Source of the DNA: Bryobacteraceae bacterium
GTDB taxonomy: Bacteria > Acidobacteriota > Terriglobia > Bryobacterales > Bryobacteraceae
Length of the DNA: 64,000 bases
Direction: 5' to 3'
Assembly: GCA_025056865.1 (NCBI GenBank)
Contig: JANWVO010000025.1
Span: 124,001-188,000 of the forward strand
Of this stretch, positions 25,237 through 33,393 are shown piece by piece. How positions within the stretch are numbered: position 1 is the stretch's first letter; every line of letters starts with the position of its first letter. The position numbers and the translations under genes are program-made. The notes below the pieces were generated by a model, which was not told the DNA's origin, made no database searches, and saw only the letters and a program-made list of their open reading frames with translations.

Positions 25237-26439
25237 TCAGCGCTTGAAGATGGAAAAGATGCCGGCCAGCCCGCCGGGCCTCGAAGCGGTTTCGCCATCT
25301 TCGGCGCTCTTGCCGGTCAGCTTTTCCGCCACCTGGAGGAATCCCTTGCCAGCCGGCGTGCTTGCGGGTACCGGTCTGCCCTCCACGAGCGCGCGCTGAA
25401 GGTCTTCCAGCGAGTAGGGGATCACATGGAAAACCTCCATGTGGAGCGCCGCCTCGATGATCTCTTTCTGGAGCCCGATTTCCCGCCGGAAGCGGTTCAC
25501 CACAAGCCGGATCTTGCCGAACTCGACCCGATGGCGGTCAAAAATGGAAAGCACGCGTTGGGCCGCATGAAGGGCTGGCAGCTCGTTCGTGGTCACGAGC
25601 ACCAGCTCGTCGCACAGGCGGGCCAGCCCGATATTCCAGGCGCCCAGAGCCCCGCCGGCGTCCAGCAGGATGAGGTCGTAAATCGACCGCATGAAGTCGA
25701 TCAGGGCGGCCGGGTTGCTGCTCTCATCCAGCCCGTGCGCCGGCTGCTCCGGAGCGGCCAGCACATCGAGGCCGTTGCGGGACGTGACCAGCCCCCGCCA
25801 GACGTCTTCGTCGATTTCAGTGGCGCGGGTGAGGGCGTCCAGAAAGGAATAGGTCTGCTTCGTCTTGGCCAGGAACGCGACGGTTCCTGTGAGAGGGTCA
25901 AGGTCGGCCAGCACGATCCGGCCCGGGTGGAGCTTCTTCATGTGCGAGGCCACGTTGAAGGCCAGCGTGGAGGCGCCACATCCCCCTTTCACCGGCATGA
26001 AGCAGATCACCTTGGCGCTGGACAGGTCCTTGACGCGGTGGAGCGAGGAAATCCGCTCCATCACGGCGCAGAACTGGTCTTCCGTCAGTGGCTGGCAAAG
26101 GAACTCGGTAGCGCCTTGCCGCAGGGACTTCAGGATGAGTTCCGGGTTGCTGGTGGCATGGAGCGCCACAACGGGCAGCTTCGGGTTCAGCAGGGCGAGG
26201 TCGTTGAGAAGGGCCAGCGCCCATTCATCCCGCGACGTCACATCAACGAAGCACAGCGTGGGGCCTTGGCCCGACAGAGCCTCCTCCAGCAGGGCGCGCG
26301 TCGGGTATTCCTCCAGGGTCAGGGTTGGAGAAAACGGAAGAAGCTCGTCCAACAGCGGCGCCAGGGATGCCCGCAGCTCCCCGTCCGGACAGATCAGCAG
26401 GATCTTCCACTGACCGAAGTTTCGGCGTGCGTTCGACAT
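25237..26439 (-). CDS. CpaE/TadZ-like pseudo-receiver and MinD-type ATPase
   Basis: A 400-residue cytosolic protein. Residues about 10-125 resemble a response-regulator receiver, with Asp in FVDVTS at the phosphoacceptor position but Gln in place of the usual Lys (LCQPL). Residues about 140-370 are a MinD/ParA-type ATPase: deviant Walker A KGGCGASTL, ADLDPLTG, and LLLDAGG. CpaE and TadZ proteins of this design place pilus assembly machines at the cell pole, but no tad/flp pilus genes are in the window, so a different localisation role is possible. It is transcribed divergently from a LuxR-type regulator. The promoter at 26506-26478 is the best sigma70 match in this part. Confidence 0.85.
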   Translation of the reverse strand: MSNARRNFGQWKILLICPDGELRASLAPLLDELLPFSPTLTLEEYPTRALLEEALSGQGPTLCFVDVTSRDEWALALLNDLALLNPKLPVVALHATSNPELILKSLRQGATEFLCQPLTEDQFCAVMERISSLHRVKDLSSAKVICFMPVKGGCGASTLAFNVASHMKKLHPGRIVLADLDPLTGTVAFLAKTKQTYSFLDALTRATEIDEDVWRGLVTSRNGLDVLAAPEQPAHGLDESSNPAALIDFMRSIYDLILLDAGGALGAWNIGLARLCDELVLVTTNELPALHAAQRVLSIFDRHRVEFGKIRLVVNRFRREIGLQKEIIEAALHMEVFHVIPYSLEDLQRALVEGRPVPASTPAGKGFLQVAEKLTGKSAEDGETASRPGGLAGIFSIFKR

Positions 26440-26477
26440 GAGCGTGTGGCCAGGGGCGCGCGGCGCCTCCCTCCCGT

Positions 26478-26506
26478 CTATTAGCCCTATCGTCGTTGTC
26501 CGACAA
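26478..26506 (-). promoter_or_regulatory. Sigma70-type promoter for the CpaE-like gene
   Basis: On the minus strand TTGTCG (26506-26501) and TAATAG (26483-26478) are separated by 17 bases. The start near 26471 gives a leader of about 30 bases. Confidence 0.55.
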
Positions 26507-26612
26507 AAACTTGAGAGTCTCCGCCCGCCGCGGCAACTATTCCATAGGGCCGCTAGGGGCCCTCATCGATCCGGCGGCCGGGCAGCCGGCTGCCACCGCG
26601 TGAGTGAACCCG

Positions 26613-27272
26613 ATGATTTCTGCCCACAATCCCCACAAGATCGCCCTTTGCGAGACGCAGCCCGCCACCGCAGAAGGGGTCCGCTCCCTCATCGAGCAGG
26701 CCGAAGGACTCGCCTGTGCCTGGGCGGCTCCCCACCTGCCGCTGGCCGTCCAGCTGGCCCGGCAGTCGCGCGTCGACGTGCTGCTGCTTGACAAGCATTT
26801 CGGCCAGCAGCTCGTGGTGCGGGCGGTGGAGGAGCTGTGCCGGGATTGTCCGGACACCGCCGTGGTCGTCTGGGGCTCCTCCATCACGGAAACCGAAGCG
26901 CTCCGTTACATGCAGGCGGGCGCGCGGGGCCTGCTCCGCAAGAGCGCCAGCCTCGCCACCATCGAGAAATGCCTCAGGACCACGGCGCAGGGCGGCATCT
27001 GGGTCGACGACAAAGTCATGCAGGCCCCTCCGGAGCGGCAGGAGCGCGGGCTGCATCAGCTCACTCCGCGAGAGAGCCAGGTGCTTGAGCTGGTGAGCCG
27101 CGGCCTGCGGAACCGCGAGATCGCCGCCGCGCTCGGCATCCGGCCGGGAACGGTCAAGATTCATCTCAAGCACATTTTCGAGAAGACGGGCATCCACGGC
27201 CGGTACTCGCTCGCCCTTAATCTCATGACACAAAAGGACAAAGTCCGGGCGCACCGGGCAGAAGTAGCCTGA
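26613..27272 (+). CDS. NarL/FixJ-type (LuxR family) response regulator
   Basis: A 219-residue protein with a receiver domain (phosphoacceptor Asp in VDVLLLDKHF, switch Lys in GLLRKSAS) and a LuxR-type helix-turn-helix (LTPRESQVLELVSRGL, NREIAAALGIRPGTVKIHLKH). The acidic pair that binds Mg2+ in canonical receivers is reduced to CET, so phosphorylation may be weak or absent. It is divergent from the CpaE-like gene, with which it may share control. No sensor kinase is adjacent. ATG 26613 is chosen; GTG 26604 would add three residues. Confidence 0.88.
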   Translation: MISAHNPHKIALCETQPATAEGVRSLIEQAEGLACAWAAPHLPLAVQLARQSRVDVLLLDKHFGQQLVVRAVEELCRDCPDTAVVVWGSSITETEALRYMQAGARGLLRKSASLATIEKCLRTTAQGGIWVDDKVMQAPPERQERGLHQLTPRESQVLELVSRGLRNREIAAALGIRPGTVKIHLKHIFEKTGIHGRYSLALNLMTQKDKVRAHRAEVA

Positions 27273-27333
27273 GCGCGCCCTCTGGCTGGCCGCTTGCCCC
27301 CGCGAGGCCTGGCGCGGATTCCTCACGCGCTCT

Positions 27334-27341
27334 GCTATGCT
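27334..27341 (+). promoter_or_regulatory. Extended -10 TGCTATGCT for tldD
   Basis: TG at 27333-27334 is followed by TATGCT (27336-27341), then six bases (GGCACC) and GTG 27348. The spacing suggests a leaderless message. Confidence 0.45.
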
Positions 27342-27347
27342 GGCACC

Positions 27348-29060
27348 GTGCGCATTCTCGCCGTGGCAGGCGCCGCCGTGGCAGCGCTCGGCCTTCTGTT
27401 GTCCGTCGATCTGGCCGCTCAGGCGGTTCCCTCAGCGGCTGAACCCGCTCTGGTGCGGATTCTGGCCGGCGAACTTGACCGCAATTACTCCGCCCTTCGC
27501 GAAAAGGCTGACCCCGCTCCGTACTTCCTCTGTTACCGCGTCACGGAAGCCGACAGCGGCTTGATCTCCGCTTCGCTCGGAGCGGTCGTCCAGAGCAACC
27601 GGAGCCGGCGCAGGGTGCTCGATGTGTCGGTGCGCGTCGGCACGCCGAAGATGGACAATTTCCATCTCTTGAAAGGCGAACGGCCGCGCTTCACGGCATC
27701 GGCGCCGCTGCCGGTGGAGGACGTGCCGGCGGCGCTGGCGCGCATCGCGTGGCGCGAGACCGACCGTGCGTGGCGCGCGGCGGCGCAGCGGCTGATGCAG
27801 GTGCAGTCCGCCGTGAAGATGCAGACCTCCGATCCGGAGGTCTCCGATCTGCCGGATTTTTCAGATGAGGAACCCCAGGTGTCCTTCCGTCCGGTGGCGG
27901 AGTACCGCTTCCCGGCAGACGCGTGGAACGCAAGGCTGAAGAAAATATCAGCCGTATTCTCGGAATTTCCCTCTGTCATCGCCTCCAGTGTGTCGTTGCA
28001 GTGGCAGCGGGAAATCCGCACATTCCTCAGCACGGAAGGCGCCCGCATCCAGCACGGCCGGAATTATTTCCATCTGGAAATCAGCGCGCGGGCGAAGGGC
28101 TACGACGGCAATGACGTGAATTCTTACGAGCTGTTTGACGCCGAAGACCCCTCGCGCCTGCCCTCTGACGAGGTGCTGGAGAAAGCGGCGCGGAGGATCG
28201 GCGCCCAACTGACGGCGCTGCTGCGCGCGCCAGCCGCAGAGCCATACGTGGGTCCTGCCATCCTCTCCGGCCGCGCCGCTGGTGTTTTCTTCCATGAAAT
28301 CTTCGGCCACCGCATCGAAGGGCACCGCCAGCGGGACGAAACGGAAGGGCAGACCTTCAGCAAGTCTGTGGGCAAGCCGGTGTTGCCGGAATTCCTGTCG
28401 GTCTACTCGGATCCCTCGCTGCGCCGTGCGGCAGGTGCCGACCTGAATGGCTGGTATGAGTTCGACGACGAGGGCGTCCCGGCGCGCCGGGTCGTCCTGG
28501 TGGAGAACGGCATCCTCCGGGCGTTTCTGATGTCGCGGCTTCCAGTGCCCGGGTTTCTGCGCTCCAACGGCCATGGCCGTGCCCAGCCCGGCCTGGAGCC
28601 GGTCTCCCGGCAGGCGAACCTGATCGTGGAATCCGCGCGCCAGGTGCCTTCTGAAGAGCTCAGGAACAGGCTCCGGGCCGAGATCCGGAGACAGAACAAG
28701 CCGTATGGGCTCTACTTCGAGCAGGTGGCGGGCGGATTCACATCCACGCGCCGCGCCGGCGTGCAGGCGTTTACGGTCATTCCGCTCATCGTCTACCGCG
28801 TCTACGCCGATGGCCGTCCCGACGAGCTGATCCGCGGCGCCGACATCGTCGGCACCCCTCTGGCCAGCTTTTCGCGGATTCTGGCCACATCAAACCAGCC
28901 GGAGGTTTTCAACGGCTACTGCGGAGCCGAGTCCGGCAGCGTTCCGGTTTCGGTCGTCACTCCCGCCCTGCTCGTGTCGGAGATCGAGATCCAACGCAAG
29001 CCGGAGTCAAAGGACGTGCCTCCGATTCTGCCACGGCCGTCGATGGAGGCGCGGCAGTGA
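27348..29060 (+). CDS. Secreted TldD-type metalloprotease
   Basis: A 570-residue TldD/PmbA-family protein. The zinc motif HExxxH is intact as HEIFGH (His316, Glu317, His321) in the segment GVFFHEIFGHRIEGHR. The C-terminal half has the family fold around GGFTSTRRAGVQAFTV. Unlike E. coli TldD, which is cytosolic, the chosen start gives MRILAVAGAAVAALGLLLSV, a signal peptide. GTG 27348 is picked because it lies 6 bases after TATGCT and directly precedes the hydrophobic segment. The stop overlaps the start of the next gene (GTGA), a paralogue without the zinc ligands. The pair probably forms an exported heterodimeric protease; the substrate is unknown. Confidence 0.85.
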   Translation: MRILAVAGAAVAALGLLLSVDLAAQAVPSAAEPALVRILAGELDRNYSALREKADPAPYFLCYRVTEADSGLISASLGAVVQSNRSRRRVLDVSVRVGTPKMDNFHLLKGERPRFTASAPLPVEDVPAALARIAWRETDRAWRAAAQRLMQVQSAVKMQTSDPEVSDLPDFSDEEPQVSFRPVAEYRFPADAWNARLKKISAVFSEFPSVIASSVSLQWQREIRTFLSTEGARIQHGRNYFHLEISARAKGYDGNDVNSYELFDAEDPSRLPSDEVLEKAARRIGAQLTALLRAPAAEPYVGPAILSGRAAGVFFHEIFGHRIEGHRQRDETEGQTFSKSVGKPVLPEFLSVYSDPSLRRAAGADLNGWYEFDDEGVPARRVVLVENGILRAFLMSRLPVPGFLRSNGHGRAQPGLEPVSRQANLIVESARQVPSEELRNRLRAEIRRQNKPYGLYFEQVAGGFTSTRRAGVQAFTVIPLIVYRVYADGRPDELIRGADIVGTPLASFSRILATSNQPEVFNGYCGAESGSVPVSVVTPALLVSEIEIQRKPESKDVPPILPRPSMEARQ

Positions 29061-30832
29061 GAAAGAAACATTTCCTCTGGATCCCGTTTCTGTGCCTGGC
29101 CGCCATGGCGCAGGATCCGGCGCTCGTCCAGAAGGTGAACGCGGCGCTGAACACGGACCCGGTGCTTCGCGCCATGGCCGAGGAGCTGACGCGGGCACGC
29201 AACCTGCGCGCGCTCGGCGAGGCGGTCTACTTTGCCGAAATCTCCGTCGACGACGTGGAGACGTTCGGCGTTGGCGCGACGCTGGGCGCCAACTTCGCTG
29301 CTCAGCGGAGCTACCTGCGGCCGGTGCGTCCGCTGGTTCGCGTCGGCGGCCCGCGTTTCGACAATACCGGCTCCATTTACTCGGATTTTTTCTCCGGATC
29401 GCGCTTCGACCCTGGCGTGCTGCCGATGGAAAACAGCGTTCCGGTGCTGCGCCATGCGCTGTGGCTCGCCTTCGACCGCGCCTACAAGACGGCATACGAG
29501 GCCCTTGGCCGCAAGGCGGCCGCGCTGCGCGGCGTGACGCAGACCGAACAGATGCCCGACTTCTGGCCTGCCACGCCGGTGGTTGTCCTGGAGCCGCCCG
29601 TGCGGGCGCCCATCGACGAGTCCGGCTGGACGCAACGCGTAAAGCGTCTTTCGGCGATCTTCGCCTCCTATCCTGCTGTGACATCCTCCGGTGTCGATTT
29701 TCAGCTCTCGCAGGGCATGTCGTACTACCTGAACACGGAAGGATCCCTCGTCCGGGTGGCCGACCGCATTGCTTTTCTGCGGGTGCGCGGCTCGCTCCAG
29801 GCGCCCGATGGGATGGTCCTGTACGACGGAGACACGGTGGAGTGGCCCGACCCGTCCCGGCCGCCGGCCGAAGAGGTGCTCCGCCAGGCTACGGAAGCAG
29901 TGGCGCGGAACCTCGATGGGCTGGCGCGCGCCCCCCTCGGCGAGAGCTACACAGGGCCCGTGCTGTTCGAGGGCGTTGCCGCAGCGCAGATTTTCGCCGA
30001 GGTGTTCGGAGCCAGTCTCGGCGTCACGCGGAGGCCTGTGTCCGAGCCGGGCCGTCCCCTGCCCTGGCAGACCAGCGAGCTCGAAGGACGTCTGGGCCTG
30101 CGGGTGCTGCCGGAGTGGATGGATGTGATCGACGATCCCGGCGCCCGGGAGTTCCAGGGCCGGCCGTTGCTGGGCTTTTACCTGGTCGACCTGGACGGCG
30201 TGCGGCCGCAGCGGCTCGCGCTGGTCGAAAAGGGAGTCCTGAAGACGCTGCTGACGACGCGCCAGCCGGTGCGCGGAATCGACGGCCCGAACGGCCGGGC
30301 GCGGCTCCCCGGGCCCTTTGGTGTCAAAATCCCGCGGATTTCGAATCTTTTCGTGCAGGCTTCCGCCGCAGAAAACGAGGCGGCTTTGAAGCAGCGCCTT
30401 TTGCAACTGGCCCGGCAAATGGGGCGGGAATACGCAGTGATCATCCGCAAAATGGATTTCCCTTCCCAGGGATCAGCGGAGGATTTGCGCCAACGGGCCA
30501 TGCAGGCGGGGCGTTCCGGCGCGGGCGGTCGGCTGACTTCGAGCCCCGTGCTGGCCTACCGCGTCCATCTCGATGGGCGGGAAGAGCTCGTGCGCGGGCT
30601 CCGGTTCCGTTCGCTCGGCACACGGCAATTTCGGGACATCCTTGCAGCGGGCGACCGGCTGCACCAGTTCGACTATCTCGACAATGGCGCAGCCATGGCG
30701 CTCACCGGAGCGGGCAACTACGTTGTCGGCTGCTCGGTCATCGCCCCCTCGCTGCTGTTCGAAGAGCTGGAACTCGAAGCCGCGGCAGACGATCTGCCCA
30801 AACCGCCCATTGTGCCGCCGCCGCCACTCTAA
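29057..30832 (+). CDS. Secreted TldE-like paralogue without zinc ligands
   Basis: A 591-residue protein that aligns with the preceding TldD-like protein along its length (VGVGA-like N-terminal region, RVKRLSAIFASYPAV, PSQGSAED, GRLTSSPVLAYRV). Where TldD has HEIFGH this protein has AEVFGA (residues 314-319): both histidines are lost and only the glutamate remains. It cannot bind zinc in the same way and should be a structural or substrate-recognition partner, as TldE is for TldD. The N-terminus MRKKHFLWIPFLCLAAMAQ is a signal peptide. GTG 29057 overlaps the upstream stop by 4 bases, so the two are translationally coupled. Confidence 0.83.
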   Translation: MRKKHFLWIPFLCLAAMAQDPALVQKVNAALNTDPVLRAMAEELTRARNLRALGEAVYFAEISVDDVETFGVGATLGANFAAQRSYLRPVRPLVRVGGPRFDNTGSIYSDFFSGSRFDPGVLPMENSVPVLRHALWLAFDRAYKTAYEALGRKAAALRGVTQTEQMPDFWPATPVVVLEPPVRAPIDESGWTQRVKRLSAIFASYPAVTSSGVDFQLSQGMSYYLNTEGSLVRVADRIAFLRVRGSLQAPDGMVLYDGDTVEWPDPSRPPAEEVLRQATEAVARNLDGLARAPLGESYTGPVLFEGVAAAQIFAEVFGASLGVTRRPVSEPGRPLPWQTSELEGRLGLRVLPEWMDVIDDPGAREFQGRPLLGFYLVDLDGVRPQRLALVEKGVLKTLLTTRQPVRGIDGPNGRARLPGPFGVKIPRISNLFVQASAAENEAALKQRLLQLARQMGREYAVIIRKMDFPSQGSAEDLRQRAMQAGRSGAGGRLTSSPVLAYRVHLDGREELVRGLRFRSLGTRQFRDILAAGDRLHQFDYLDNGAAMALTGAGNYVVGCSVIAPSLLFEELELEAAADDLPKPPIVPPPPL

Positions 30833-31053
30833 AGCCAGGCGATAGGTGCACTGCTCCGCCCAAACAGCGGCCGGGATCGGCGAACGGCGATGCCACTCAT
30901 CCTACGCACTGTGTACCGCCTGTGCCGGTCCAGGCTGCGCCAACCGTTGCTCTCCTGCGGCATTCTTCTCCACGGAAGCACCATGCCGCCCACATCACCG
31001 CAACTCAGACAAGGGCATCCCTCGCGCCTTGACAGGGTGGGAACCCATCTGTT

Positions 31054-31136
31054 GGCAAGCCTTCGGCTTCCGTAACTTTGACACCAGCAGGATGCGAGGC
31101 CGTGTCCTGTGCGCCCAAGCTGTTCAGGGAACCATG
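31054..31136 (+). pseudogene. 3' remnant of an ISL3-family transposase
   Basis: This stretch is clearly related to the 3' end of the intact transposase at 32324-32405. The remnant translates to QAFGFRNFDTSRMRGRVLCA against QAFGFRNFDNYRMRVKVLCA. The similarity starts abruptly at 31054 and ends at the left edge of the intact element. Upstream (30833-31053) no similarity or other feature was recognised; it is a non-coding gap after the TldE-like gene. Confidence 0.7.
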
Positions 31137-31140
31137 CTTT

Positions 31141-31163
31141 GGCTCTTGATCAAAAACGGGGGC
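31141..31163 (+). repeat. Left terminal inverted repeat of the ISL3 element
   Basis: Pairs with 32409-32431. Over the first 22 positions, identity is interrupted mainly at positions 7-10. Confidence 0.75.
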
Positions 31164-31208
31164 AGCCCGAGTTCTCAGGATTGATAAAACAATCTTGGGA
31201 GAAACGTT

Positions 31209-32387
31209 TTGATCAACTCTGAGCTTGTTCTGGGTCTGCCCGGTTACCAGATTACCGGGATCGAACGTGCCTGTGGGGAGGTGAGGGTGCGGGTCCGGCA
31301 TGCCGGACCCGCAGCCTGCCCCCACTGTGGCAGCGTGCGGCTGCGCAGCAAGGGCCGGTGCGACCGCGCTGTGCGCCATGAGGATTGGGGGCTGCGGCAT
31401 GTCGTCATCGAGCTGGAGGCCCGCAAGTTCCAGTGCCGGGACTGCGGCCGGGGCTTCCGCCAGCGCTTCCCCGGCATTCAGCCCTGGCAGCGGGCCAGCG
31501 AGGCCTTCCAGCGCCAGATCTTCCGGCTGCACCTGGACGGCATCAACCGCAGCCTTCTGGGCCGCCGCGAGGGCATCGGCGCGGCCACTGTCCAGCGCTA
31601 TTTCGAGGCCGGCCTGAGGCGGCAGTTCGGCCAATGGCACCCGCCGCGCTGCCCTTCCGTGCTGGGCATCGACGAGCACTTCTTCACCCGCAAGAAGGGC
31701 TTCGCCACGACCCTGTGCGACCTGCGCCGCCACAAGGTCTACGACGTGGTGCTGGGGCGCTCGGAAACCGCTCTGGCGGCGTACTTCGAACGCCTGGAGG
31801 GCAAGGACCAGGTCAAGCTGGTCTGCATGGACCTGTCCTCCGCCTACCGCTCGCTGGTCCGCAACCATTTCCCCAACGCCCTCATCGTCGCCGACCGCTT
31901 CCACGTCATCCGGCTCATCAACCACCACTTCCTGGCCTGCTGGCGGGAGCTCGACCCCGCCGGCAGCCGGAATCGCGGCCTGCTGAGCCTGATGCGCCGC
32001 CACCGCCACAACCTGAAACCCGAACAACTGGCCCGGCTGACGGACTACCTGGCCGGCCAGCCAGCCCTGCAACGGATCTACCGCTTCAAGCAGCGCCTGT
32101 GCTGCCTCCTGCTGCAAAAACACAAGACCCGCCGCCAGTGCCGGCCCCTGGCGGCCCGGTTCCTCAAAGCCCTCCATCAGTTGCGCGAGTCCGGACTCGC
32201 GCAACTGATGCAACTCGGAGACACGCTCTACAGTTGGAGGAACGAAATCGCCCTCATGTGGCGCTTCACCCGCAACAACGGCATGACCGAAGGCTTCCAC
32301 AACAAGATCGAACTCATCAGCCGGCAAGCCTTCGGCTTCCGCAACTTCGACAATTACAGAATGCGGGTCAAGGTCTTATGTGCGTAA
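31209..32387 (+). CDS. ISL3-family transposase
   Basis: A 392-residue transposase. The N-terminal zinc-ribbon cysteines are in CPHCGS and CRDCGRGF. The DDE catalytic residues are visible as Asp in GIDEHFF, Asp in CMDLSSAY, and Glu in NGMTEGFHNK. It starts at TTG 31209, supported by GGGAG at 31197-31201. The protein is full length and shows no frameshift, so the element may be active. It is the only coding sequence in the element. Confidence 0.93.
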   Translation: MINSELVLGLPGYQITGIERACGEVRVRVRHAGPAACPHCGSVRLRSKGRCDRAVRHEDWGLRHVVIELEARKFQCRDCGRGFRQRFPGIQPWQRASEAFQRQIFRLHLDGINRSLLGRREGIGAATVQRYFEAGLRRQFGQWHPPRCPSVLGIDEHFFTRKKGFATTLCDLRRHKVYDVVLGRSETALAAYFERLEGKDQVKLVCMDLSSAYRSLVRNHFPNALIVADRFHVIRLINHHFLACWRELDPAGSRNRGLLSLMRRHRHNLKPEQLARLTDYLAGQPALQRIYRFKQRLCCLLLQKHKTRRQCRPLAARFLKALHQLRESGLAQLMQLGDTLYSWRNEIALMWRFTRNNGMTEGFHNKIELISRQAFGFRNFDNYRMRVKVLCA

Positions 32388-32408
32388 ACTGTTCTGGGAG
32401 CCGGGGTG

Positions 32409-32431
32409 TCCCCCGTTTTTGGCGTAGAGCC
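32409..32431 (-). repeat. Right terminal inverted repeat of the ISL3 element
   Basis: Complementary to 31141-31163; the outermost GGCTCT and the internal CAAAAACGGGGG are conserved at both ends. Confidence 0.75.
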
Positions 32432-32444
32432 GGGAAAGAAGGCT

Positions 32445-32520
32445 TGGTGGACCTGGAGGGATTCGAACCCTCGACCTCTTCCATGCCATGGAAGCGCGCT
32501 CCCAACTGCGCCACAGGCCC
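32445..32520 (-). tRNA. tRNA-Ala (anticodon GGC)
   Basis: A 76-base cloverleaf with encoded CCA. The acceptor stem GGGCCTG / CAGGTCC contains the G3-U70 pair that identifies alanine tRNAs. The anticodon stem CTTCC / GGAAG encloses loop ATGGCAT, giving GGC. The T-loop GGTTCGAATCC is standard. The gene lies between an insertion sequence and the HD hydrolase gene. Confidence 0.95.
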
Positions 32521-32533
32521 ACGGGTCTCTTTC

Positions 32534-32542
32534 AATATAGCA
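32534..32542 (-). promoter_or_regulatory. Extended -10 TGCTATATT for tRNA-Ala
   Basis: On the minus strand TGCTATATT lies 13 bases upstream of the tRNA 5' end, the expected place for a tRNA promoter with a short leader. Confidence 0.55.
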
Positions 32543-32583
32543 TGCGGGCGCGCACCGGCGGCGCTCGGGTAGCATGGAAAGTC

Positions 32584-33207
32584 ATGATCACGAGGGAACG
32601 AGCCTGGCAGATCGTCTGCGAGTTTATTCAGAACGACGCCCTGCGCCGCCACTGCCTTGCCGTGGAAGCCTGCGTTGCGGCGTACGCCCGGAAGTTCGCC
32701 GCCGAAGGCAAGGACGTGGATCCCGAGCTTTGGTCGGTGACGGCGCTGCTGCACGATTTCGACTGGGAGATCCATCCGCAGGCGCCAGACCACCCGGTGA
32801 AGGGCGAGCTGATCCTGCGCGAGCGCGGCGTGCCGGAAGTGATCCGCCGCGCCATTCTCTCGCATGCCTCCTACACCGGCGTGCCGCGGGAGTCCCTGCT
32901 CGAGAAGACGCTGTTCGCCTGCGATGAGCTGGCCGGATTCCTCACTGCGGTCAGCTATGTCAAGCCGACGCGCTCCATCCATGAAGTGGATGTGCGGAGC
33001 GTGCGGAAAAAGATGAAGGACAAGGCGTTCGCGCGCGCGGTGAACCGGGAAGAGATCATGCAGGGCGCAGCCGAACTGGGCGTAGATCTCGACGAGCACA
33101 TCGACTTCTGCATCCGCGCCATGCAGGAGCGCGCCGAGGAGCTGGGCCTGAAAGGCTCGTGGGGTGCCCAGGCTGCGGCGGCGGATCCGGGACCCGCCGC
33201 CGGATAA
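32584..33207 (+). CDS. HD-domain phosphohydrolase
   Basis: A 207-residue cytosolic protein with a metal-dependent HD domain: a first His in RRHCLAVE near residue 23, the HD pair in LLHDFDWE near residue 59, a His in HPVKGE near residue 74, and SHASYTGVP near residue 99. The domain is of the HDIG-type hydrolase superfamily, often acting on nucleotides or phosphorylated signals; this member's substrate is unknown. The C-terminal 60 residues are helical and end in a low-complexity tail. ATG 32584 is used; a TAGCAT hexamer lies 8 bases upstream, so a very short leader is possible. Confidence 0.82.
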   Translation: MITRERAWQIVCEFIQNDALRRHCLAVEACVAAYARKFAAEGKDVDPELWSVTALLHDFDWEIHPQAPDHPVKGELILRERGVPEVIRRAILSHASYTGVPRESLLEKTLFACDELAGFLTAVSYVKPTRSIHEVDVRSVRKKMKDKAFARAVNREEIMQGAAELGVDLDEHIDFCIRAMQERAEELGLKGSWGAQAAAADPGPAAG

Positions 33208-33393
33208 GCCTCCTCCGGGGGGTGCCAGCAGAGCGGCGGGAGCCGATTCTCCTGCGGCGTTCGGCGATCCCTGTGCGGCTGCCTTGACAGGCCGGGGACA
33301 TCCCGCCGCGGGAATGAGCAGACGCAAGACCTGACACAGGCAGCCTGCACGGAACCTCCGGCTGCCAATCCACCGCAGGCCGGGCGCGTCCTT

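Larger units (their letters stand above)
31141..32431 (+). mobile_element. Insertion sequence of the ISL3 family, 1,291 bases
   Basis: The element is bounded by imperfect inverted repeats: 5' GGCTCTTGATCAAAAACGGG and, read from the other end, GGCTCTACGCCAAAAACGGG. One ISL3-type transposase fills most of it. The flanks (CATGCTTT left, GGGAAAGA right) do not form the 8-base target duplication usual for ISL3, which suggests rearrangement after insertion. The right end lies 13 bases from the 3' end of tRNA-Ala, and the left end abuts the older remnant. Confidence 0.85.

Noticed and set aside
30846-31184. Open frame of about 112 codons upstream of the insertion sequence
   Set aside because: Its only recognisable part is the transposase remnant at 31054-31136, and the frame runs across the left end of the intact element. 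It is not a gene.
31133-32439. Target site duplication of the ISL3 element
   Set aside because: The 8-base flanks (CATGCTTT and GGGAAAGA) do not match, and shifting the ends by a few bases does not help.
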